From Bradyrhizobium australiense (lineage in GTDB: Bacteria; Pseudomonadota; Alphaproteobacteria; Rhizobiales; Xanthobacteraceae): a stretch of 64,000 bases of DNA. How positions within the stretch are numbered: the stretch's first letter is position 1; each line of letters begins with the position of its first letter. Position numbers and translations under genes: made by a program. The notes beneath the pieces were generated by a model that was not told the DNA's origin, did no database searches, and worked only from the letters and a program-made list of their open reading frames with translations. This document shows, piece after piece, positions 60,531-64,000 of this stretch. Where the stretch lies: NCBI RefSeq assembly GCF_013114825.1, contig NZ_JAAVLX010000007.1, positions 1 to 64,000 of the forward strand. The letters are read 5' to 3'.

Positions 60531-60880
60531 CGATAACTGCCCACTACCCGACTTAACCCAAAGCCGGGAACCGCACGTAAGTTGCGATTCGCGTTTCAGG
60601 CATCCCCAAGTCACCGCAGACCATAGTCGCTTTCTAAAGCGCGCCAACTCACGCTTCTTTACGGATTGTTACCCTATCTCTGCCGCAATCGCGCCAAGGG
60701 TTAACCAAATTCCGGCACGGCCGGACGCTGTTCGAGCCGTGACATCCGATCACGAAATGAATAATTAATGATTTAAAATCAGTTGGTTGGCTGGCCGACC
60801 GAGGTTCGGTACCACGCCAAAGATAAGGCCCCGGCTGGATCGGCCGGGGCCCTTTGGCTCACCTCGATTGTAACAAAAGC
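60531..60880. other. intergenic region between ftsZ and lpxC
   Basis: About 350 bp with no gene. The right end holds the ftsZ terminator hairpin (60827-60851). The middle is AT-rich (around ATGAATAATTAATGATTTAAAATCAG at 60757-60782) and is a likely place for the lpxC promoter. Confidence 0.5.
60827..60851 (-). terminator. intrinsic terminator of ftsZ
   Basis: The GC-rich stem GGCCCCGG / CCGGGGCC with a 9-base loop lies 30 bp after the ftsZ stop and is followed on the minus strand by TTATCTTTGG. Confidence 0.65.
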
Positions 60881-62671
60881 TCAGTTGGCCTGGCGTCGGA
60901 GGAAGGCCGGGATATCAAGATGGTCATCGCCCTGTGGCGCTAAGGCAACAGGTACGGGGCGGCCATGAACGTCCAAACCTTGCGGTGCCGGGCGTTTTGC
61001 GTATTCGGATACCGGCTCCTGATTCGCGGCCATTTGCTGGGCGATGGTACGCTGCGGCTTGCGCTCAGGCAGCGGCGGCAGCGGGGCCATCGACGGACCG
61101 GAGGCGCGCGCCGCGATCGGCGGCTCGGTCTCTTCATCGCGGCGGCCAAGGCCGACATTGGCAAGACGCTGCAACAGCGACAGCCGCGTCTTCTGCGGAT
61201 GCTCTTCCTCCGGCTCGCCGCGGGCGTGCCGGATTTCGGCCTGCGCCGGCATCGGAAGTTCCTCGAACTTCGGCATCCGCGGCGTACGGGCCGGCGGACG
61301 TTCGGCGGCTTGCGGGATGAAGGTCTCGGGCGTCGCCGGCGCCTCGGGCTCGACGCGGGCGGCCTCCTTGTCCGGGAACAGCGTCGGCTTCTGCGCGATC
61401 GGGCGAACCGTGACGTCGCCATAGGACGCCGGCTGGATCGGGGCCTGTTGCGGCGTCTCAACCGCCGCGGCGATCGCGGCGAGCGCGGCACGCTCGACAT
61501 TGCCGCGCTGCGCCGCCGCGGTTGCAGGCGCCGGTGCGGGAGCCGAAGCAGCCGCCGGCTCGAGCTTCTGGGCGCGTTCGGCCAGGCGCGCATTGTCGGC
61601 GCGCAGGCGAGCGGTCAGTTCGGCCAGCCGGTTGTCCGGCGCGGACGTCGTGGCAGTGGCGGTGGTGGCGGCGACGGCGGGGGTGCCCGCGTTGCGCGCG
61701 ATCTGTGACTGGTCGATGCCGGTGGCGACGACAGAGACACGGATGATGCCGTCGAGCGATTCGTCGAAGGTGGCGCCGACAATGATGTTGGCGTCCTGGT
61801 CGACCTCCTCGCGAATCCGCGTCGCAGCTTCATCGACCTCGAACAGCGTCAGGTCCTTGCCGCCGGTGATCGAGATCAACAGGCCGCGTGCACCCTTCAT
61901 CGATGAATCGTCGATCAGCGGGTTCGCGATCGCAGCTTCGGCCGCGGTCAGCGCGCGCTTCTCGCCGGTCGCCTCGCCGGTGCCCATCATCGCCTTGCCC
62001 ATCTCGCGCATCACGGCGCGGACGTCGGCGAAGTCGAGATTGATCAGGCCTTCCTTGACCATCAGGTCGGTGATGCAGGCGACGCCCGAATAGAGCACCT
62101 GGTCGGCCATCGCGAAGGCGTCGGCGAAGGTGGTCTTTTCGTTAGCGACCCGGAACAGGTTTTGGTTCGGAATGATCAGCAGCGTGTCGACCACCTTGTG
62201 CAGCTCGGCGATGCCGACCTCGGCGGTGCGCATGCGGCGCTGGCCTTCGAAGTGGAACGGCTTGGTCACGACGCCGACGGTGAGGATGCCCATGTCGCGC
62301 GCGGTCTTGGCAATCACCGGAGCGGCGCCGGTGCCGGTGCCGCCGCCCATGCCAGCGGTGACGAACACCATGTTGGCGCCCGAGAGATGGTCGCGAAGCT
62401 CGTCGATCACTTCCTGCGCCGCCGCCGCGCCAACATCAGGCTGGGACCCCGCGCCGAGGCCCTGCGTCACCTGGGTGCCCATCTGCACGATGCGCTGGGC
62501 CTTCGACATGGTCAGCGCCTGCGCGTCGGTGTTGGCGACGACGAAATCGACCCCCTGCAACCCGGCGGTGATCATATTATTGACGGCGTTGCCGCCTGCT
62601 CCACCGACGCCGAAGACGGTAATCCGCGGTTTCAGCTCGCTGATGTCTGGGGGGGTCAGATTGAGTGCCAT
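60881..62671 (-). CDS. ftsZ: cell division protein FtsZ
   Basis: FtsZ is the tubulin-like GTPase that forms the division ring. The 596-residue protein has the family start (ITVFGVGGAGGNAVNNMI), the tubulin signature GGGTGTGAAPVIA near residues 107-119, and a GTPase domain to about residue 320. A long Ala/Pro-rich disordered linker of about 250 residues follows, and then the C-terminal peptide LDIPAFLRRQAN that binds FtsA and other tethers. The long linker is typical of Rhizobiales. GAGAGG precedes the ATG; the frame upstream to 62854 overlaps ftsA and is not used. Confidence 0.97.
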   Translation of the reverse strand: MALNLTPPDISELKPRITVFGVGGAGGNAVNNMITAGLQGVDFVVANTDAQALTMSKAQRIVQMGTQVTQGLGAGSQPDVGAAAAQEVIDELRDHLSGANMVFVTAGMGGGTGTGAAPVIAKTARDMGILTVGVVTKPFHFEGQRRMRTAEVGIAELHKVVDTLLIIPNQNLFRVANEKTTFADAFAMADQVLYSGVACITDLMVKEGLINLDFADVRAVMREMGKAMMGTGEATGEKRALTAAEAAIANPLIDDSSMKGARGLLISITGGKDLTLFEVDEAATRIREEVDQDANIIVGATFDESLDGIIRVSVVATGIDQSQIARNAGTPAVAATTATATTSAPDNRLAELTARLRADNARLAERAQKLEPAAASAPAPAPATAAAQRGNVERAALAAIAAAVETPQQAPIQPASYGDVTVRPIAQKPTLFPDKEAARVEPEAPATPETFIPQAAERPPARTPRMPKFEELPMPAQAEIRHARGEPEEEHPQKTRLSLLQRLANVGLGRRDEETEPPIAARASGPSMAPLPPLPERKPQRTIAQQMAANQEPVSEYAKRPAPQGLDVHGRPVPVALAPQGDDHLDIPAFLRRQAN

Positions 62672-62759
62672 GGTTGCCTCTCTTACGACGCGCGCGTTGG
62701 TTCGCCCCGGCCGACGGCCGCGGGATTTGGTGAAAATCGTTTGGTCACAGGACCGGTCA

Positions 62760-64000
62760 TCAGAAGCCCTCGCGAAGCCATCGTCCGACCTTTCCAAAAT
62801 AGCCGTCAGTCCCTGTCCTGAGCTGCCGCGTATGCCGCGGTTCGACGTGTTCAAGATGAGCGTATTGCGGATAGACCAGCAGACCGGTGGGAACCGCGAA
62901 CGAGGCGCTCTTGGCCTCGTTGGGCAGCCGGCCGAAGCCGAGCGGCCGGCCGATCCGGACCGGCCGGTTGAGAATGCGGGTGGCGAGTTCGACGGTGCCG
63001 GTGAGCTGGGAGGCCCCGCCGCTCAACACAACCCGCGCCCGCGGCTCTGCCGCAAAGGGGGAATCCGCGAGCCGGTCCCGGACCATTTCAAAAATCTCCT
63101 CGGCACGATGCCGGACGATGTTGGCAATCGTGGCGCGCGAGACGATCTGCGGCGCATCGTGTTCCTCGCCCGCAGTCGGTACAGACATCAGCTCGCGCGC
63201 GTCGGACCCGCCGGTCAGCACGGTGCCATATAACGTCTTGATTCGCTCGGCATCCGCAATGCATGCGCCGACGCCGCGTGCAAGATCCATCGTCACGTGC
63301 TGGCCACCGAGCGCAAAACCCGAGGCATGCACGAAACGGCCGCCGGAATAGGTCGCAATCGTGGTCGATCCGGCCCCCATTTCGACCACGGCAGCGCCGA
63401 GATCGGCCTCGTCGTCAGTCAGCACGGAAAGACCTGCGACATAAGGACTCGCCGCCATAGCCTCGACGTTGAGATGGCATCGCTCGACCACCAGCATCAA
63501 ATTGCGGGCGACGGTGGCATCCGCCGTCACCACGTTCATGTCGACGCCGAACTGTCGGGCAACCATGCCGCGGGGGTCGCGGATGCCCTTGACGCCATCG
63601 AGCGCATAGCCGACCGGCAGCGCGTGCAGCACCGTGCGCCCCTCGCCGGTGGCGTGACGCATGCCGGTGGAGGTCACCCGGGTGACATCGTCAGAGGTGA
63701 CCGAGCCGCCTCTGATATCAGCGGCAGCCTCGACAAGCTGCCCCTGCAGCCGGCCGCCGGAAACCGACAGCAATACTGATTCAACGCGGACCTTGGCCAT
63801 GCGCTCGGCCAGCGCCACCGTCTGGCGCACCGCTTGCTCGCATTCGGCGAGATCGACCACCGCGCCGGCCTTGACGCCGCGCGACTGGATCTGGCTGTAG
63901 CCGATCAGTTCGACCGCATGGGTGCGGCCGCGCAGCGCGTCGCTCGGCGGCGACGGCTTCAGCCGCGCGATCATGCAGGCGATCTTGCTGGTGCCGACAT
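62760..64000 (-). CDS. ftsA: cell division protein FtsA (5' end cut by the window)
   Basis: FtsA is the actin-like protein that tethers FtsZ to the membrane. About 413 residues are visible; reading continues past the window edge, where VGTSKIACMIARL of the first phosphate-binding loop is at the very end. Visible features are DLGAAVVEMGAGSTTIATYSGG (second phosphate loop), VLSGGASQLTG and a C-terminal amphipathic GKVGRWLREGF that should bind the membrane. It precedes ftsZ by 88 bp. Confidence 0.95.
   Translation of the reverse strand, partial: VGTSKIACMIARLKPSPPSDALRGRTHAVELIGYSQIQSRGVKAGAVVDLAECEQAVRQTVALAERMAKVRVESVLLSVSGGRLQGQLVEAAADIRGGSVTSDDVTRVTSTGMRHATGEGRTVLHALPVGYALDGVKGIRDPRGMVARQFGVDMNVVTADATVARNLMLVVERCHLNVEAMAASPYVAGLSVLTDDEADLGAAVVEMGAGSTTIATYSGGRFVHASGFALGGQHVTMDLARGVGACIADAERIKTLYGTVLTGGSDARELMSVPTAGEEHDAPQIVSRATIANIVRHRAEEIFEMVRDRLADSPFAAEPRARVVLSGGASQLTGTVELATRILNRPVRIGRPLGFGRLPNEAKSASFAVPTGLLVYPQYAHLEHVEPRHTRQLRTGTDGYFGKVGRWLREGF

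Overview
The window is GC-rich and reads as chromosomal sequence of an alphaproteobacterium, most likely Bradyrhizobium or a close relative in the Nitrobacteraceae. The support is a circularly permuted two-piece tmRNA gene next to sspB, the order ftsA-ftsZ-lpxC-bamD-recN-ligA, the hflK-hflC-DUF2065-degP operon, a tripartite tricarboxylate transporter, and several dispersed extragenic repeats of a kind familiar from that group. The genus call is inference from synteny and has not been tested by alignment.

Layout. 1-6.1 kb (minus strand): envelope quality control (hflK, hflC, DUF2065, a Do-family protease) and folate/thymidylate genes (thyA, GNAT, folA). 6.2-9.5 kb (minus): a TctC/TctA/TctB solute transporter. 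9.9-13.1 kb (plus): ssrA, sspB, fumC, DUF4169 and a ribbon-helix-helix protein. 13.1-26 kb: a TPR protein, an ABC-F ATPase, a large AsmA-like protein, a divergent P450/TetR pair with a clear operator, an MFS transporter, a 2-hydroxyacid dehydrogenase and a class III nucleotide cyclase.

26.2-32.9 kb (plus) is the most interesting block. It holds ccdA, doxX, a decayed thioredoxin-like gene, two near-identical cysteine-rich bufferin-type peptides, bufB (DUF692/MNIO enzyme) and bufC (DUF2063). These are followed, through successive 4-bp ATGA overlaps, by a creatininase-family protein and a secreted HExxH metallopeptidase. Three sites of the form GTAAC(C/T/A)-N16-CG(T/A)A lie in front of doxX and the two peptide genes, so the block looks like one ECF-sigma-controlled, copper/thiol-related RiPP regulon. 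The two extra hydrolases are candidate maturation or turnover enzymes.

32.9-50.5 kb: an FAD-linked oxidase, a thioesterase, an AraC/TPR regulator, a methyltransferase, DUF1328, a UvrD-type helicase carrying an in-frame extragenic repeat, an ABC-2 transporter, an L,D-transpeptidase, a YeeE/YedE pair, a membrane-fused spermidine-synthase-like protein, a phytoene-dehydrogenase-like oxidoreductase, two small genes (a secreted peptide and an Flp pilin) and prmA. 50.5-64 kb: a small conserved-looking protein, an aminopeptidase P, a Bcr/CflA-type MFS pump, and then the minus-strand housekeeping run ligA, recN, bamD, lpxC, ftsZ and ftsA (cut by the window end).
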